From an uncultured Flavihumibacter sp. (GTDB lineage: Bacteria > Bacteroidota > Bacteroidia > Chitinophagales > Chitinophagaceae), in the NCBI GenBank assembly GCA_946481605.1, contig CAMLPA010000007.1:1-24353 (forward strand): a stretch of DNA of 24,353 bases, read 5' to 3'. The notes under the pieces were generated by a model. That model was given only the letters and a program-made list of their open reading frames with translations, did not search any database and was not told the DNA's origin. Below, piece by piece: positions 22,821 to 24,353 of the stretch (positions are counted from its first letter, which is position 1; each line of letters opens with the position of its first letter). The position numbers and the translations under genes were made by a program.

Positions 22821-23099
22821 ATGAAAAAGAATATCCTGGTTACGGGGATCACGCTTTTCGGTGTATTGTTCACGGGCATCTCTTCTCCCAAGGAGAAGAG
22901 CGATGCCAATGAAAGTCTTTTATTCATGCACATCCGCACCGAACTGGTGCAGACCACAGCGCAGGAATTCCCCGCTGACATGTCGGAGGAAGTGGCACAA
23001 GCCACTGCCATAGCTGGTTATGCGGATGCACGCAAACCTTCCTGCTCTTTTCACACTTGCGGCAAAAGCGAAGAAAGTGTAGTCACCATCGCGCAGTAG
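22821..23099 (+). CDS. Small secreted Cys-containing protein of unknown function
   Basis: This 92-residue protein has an N-terminal hydrophobic segment (4-20, NILVTGITLFGVLFTGI) that is probably a signal peptide or anchor. A helical acidic stretch follows (24-66). Near the C-terminus are two Cys in PSCSFHTCGKSEE (72-84), which could form a disulfide, bind metal, or hold a modification. I recognise no family. It starts 10 bases after the glycosyltransferase stop, so it is probably co-transcribed. Its stop is one base from that of the convergent 38-residue ORF. A peptide substrate of the glycosyltransferase is possible but unsupported by any known precursor motif. Confidence 0.65.
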   Translation: MKKNILVTGITLFGVLFTGISSPKEKSDANESLLFMHIRTELVQTTAQEFPADMSEEVAQATAIAGYADARKPSCSFHTCGKSEESVVTIAQ

Positions 23100-23100
23100 C

Positions 23101-23217
23101 CTAACAGTGTCCCAGGGCCCAGAAGATGAGTACGAATACCAATATGGTGCCGAGGCATCCTCCGCCAAGTTTATACGCGCCGTACCCGGCGATGAGTGTT
23201 TTTAACCAGTTCTGCAT
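23101..23217 (-). CDS. Tiny single-TM protein (38 residues)
   Basis: An ATG-to-TAG frame on minus encodes 38 residues, beginning MQNWLKTLIAGYGAYKLGGG. A Cys and one membrane helix follow (about 22-35, LGTILVFVLIFWAL), and it ends GHC. The amphipathic N-terminus, Gly-rich turn and C-terminal helix make a coherent small membrane protein. It lies 51 bases behind the large partial gene on the same strand and probably shares its transcript. Its stop is one base away from that of the convergent secreted-protein gene. I recognise no named family; real coding is likely but unproven. Confidence 0.6.
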   Translation of the reverse strand: MQNWLKTLIAGYGAYKLGGGCLGTILVFVLIFWALGHC

Positions 23218-23268
23218 GGTGATTTTATTTCAGGAAGAGCAGAAAAAAATCATGCCATGGAGGTTGTA

Positions 23269-24353
23269 TCACCCACACGTGGTACAGCATACAAACGGCA
23301 CTTCCGTGAGCGGCGATGTCCGGAGTATCCTGTAATTCCCCAGTTCATTGCCTAGTGCCTGTTGCTGCCGCTGTGCACGTTGCACCAAAGTTTGGTACAC
23401 CTGCGGTTGTTGTTGGGTCAGTTGCTCCACCTGGTTCATCGGCATCCCGAGGTGTTCGAAGATGCTGGTGATGTTCCCGAAAACTTCCACAACCAATACA
23501 CTCAGCGGGGAATCCTGTGGCAGCCCCAATTGTGCGAGCAACATGGAGATTTCTTTGTTGTCCCACACCACCGTAGCTGTTTTCGGAATATCCTTGTAGG
23601 CGGCAATCTTCGCGCCTGCAGATAGGGTAGCCTGGGTGAATTTTTGTCCGGCATTCACCACATTGGCTTCCACCACCGGTGCCAGGTCAATCTTATCTTT
23701 CAGTTGATTGAATGCGTTCACCAGTTTCGCGGACGTAGCGGCATCGAGTTTGTCGATGCGGCCCTGGCGACGGGCGCTGAGGATATGCGATACTTTTTTC
23801 GTGGCTTCGGCATCCAGTTTCAGGGAAGCGATGGCATCATCATCCATGAGGAAGAGGTTGCTTACGAGTACATTCGCTTTTTCAGCGGTATCCACCTGGT
23901 CTACAGTCCAGGCTGCCATGGTGAGGTTGGCGGCGGAGAGCCCGCCGGTTCTGCCCGGTCTTATCGGGTCAATAATGGGCTTGTTGAGCACCATCATTTT
24001 TTCATCGAGGAGAATATTACGGTAACCGTTTCCATCGGCCTGACGCACCTGTGCGTACAGGAGCCCGTGCAATTGTGTCCGTGGCGGATTGGGGGTTACA
24101 TTACGGCCTTTCCAAACGGCTTTGGCATAAGGCGCGGTAAGGTAGACCCGGTCTTTATCGCGGTTCACATTGCACAACAGGTTCGGCGCGGGATGTTGCA
24201 TGCCCGTAACACGGAGTGGTCGTCCAAAGCGGCCCTGGGCGGTACTCCACAGGTGACCTTTCTCATCTTCCTGCGCGCTCCAGTGGCCATGGCCGATGCG
24301 GAACTCGTAGGTGAAGAAGCCGAACAGCTCCGGACTTTCAGCATGTAGTCCGG
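23269..24353 (-). CDS. C-terminal part of a large protein of unknown function (partial)
   Basis: The frame is open from the window edge to a TGA at 23269, giving 360 visible residues; the true start is outside. An in-frame Met at 24201 is internal, since similar-looking sequence (GHWSAQEDEKGHLWSTAQGR) continues upstream of it. The first 140 visible residues look like beta-rich domain sequence, with PLRVTGMQHPAPNLLCNVNR and APYAKAVWKGRNVTPNPPRT. The rest is helical and Gln-rich, with VEQLTQQQPQVYQTLVQRAQ, and ends with three Cys in the final eight residues (PFVCCTTCG). No catalytic motif is recognised. The 38-residue membrane protein follows 51 bases later and may be part of the same unit. Confidence 0.75.
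   Translation of the reverse strand, partial: GLHAESPELFGFFTYEFRIGHGHWSAQEDEKGHLWSTAQGRFGRPLRVTGMQHPAPNLLCNVNRDKDRVYLTAPYAKAVWKGRNVTPNPPRTQLHGLLYAQVRQADGNGYRNILLDEKMMVLNKPIIDPIRPGRTGGLSAANLTMAAWTVDQVDTAEKANVLVSNLFLMDDDAIASLKLDAEATKKVSHILSARRQGRIDKLDAATSAKLVNAFNQLKDKIDLAPVVEANVVNAGQKFTQATLSAGAKIAAYKDIPKTATVVWDNKEISMLLAQLGLPQDSPLSVLVVEVFGNITSIFEHLGMPMNQVEQLTQQQPQVYQTLVQRAQRQQQALGNELGNYRILRTSPLTEVPFVCCTTCG

Noticed and set aside
22821..23099. RiPP (modified peptide) precursor
   Set aside because: There is no recognisable leader motif such as a Gly-Gly site, and no radical SAM, cyclase or peptidase-transporter gene nearby. Kept only as a small secreted protein.

Overview
The window looks like a chromosomal segment from a Bacteroidota bacterium, most likely of the Chitinophagaceae. 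Pointers are two large TonB-dependent receptors with carboxypeptidase-like N-domains, a two-component propeller sensor, LytS/LytTR regulators, a DUF5606 protein, CxP/Spy-like proteins behind an ECF sigma factor, a perfect TAnnTTTG -7 promoter element, and weak Shine-Dalgarno sites. The family-level placement is inference; no rRNA, tRNA, transposase, integrase or CRISPR array was seen.

Layout. 1-388: gene-free, with a hairpin at the edge and diverged tandem repeats. 389-2755 (minus): a DUF5606 protein, a strong terminator, then an M3 metallopeptidase that starts only 17 bases beyond the terminator hairpin. 2989-4979 (plus): an ECF sigma factor, a one-TM probable anti-sigma protein and two Spy/CpxP-like envelope proteins, a probable envelope-stress operon. 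A bidirectional terminator separates it from a secreted protein on minus (5037-5639). 5789-5965 holds an overlooked 58-residue ORF with its own terminator. 6019-6513 and 9553-10077 are gene-free and carry members of a dispersed ~90-base repeat family plus terminators. 6514-9552 (minus) is a Gly-rich outer-membrane receptor. 10078-15169 (minus) carries a membrane-anchored AraC-type regulator, a TonB-dependent receptor and a secreted tyrosine phosphatase, with a long hairpin between the last two.

15332-21269 is the most interesting region: two collinear LytS-type kinases overlapping by ATGA, a LytTR response regulator, and, facing them with zero bases between the stop codons, a propeller sensor. 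The first LytS protein and the propeller protein both keep the phospho-accepting His region but have lost the Asn and Gly residues of the ATP-binding site, so only one of the three sensors appears able to use ATP. This suggests a signalling unit built from one active kinase and one or two pseudokinases that feed a single LytTR regulator.

The right end holds a GT1-type glycosyltransferase with a small secreted protein behind it (plus), facing a tiny 38-residue membrane protein and the C-terminal part of a large protein of unknown function that runs off the window (minus).
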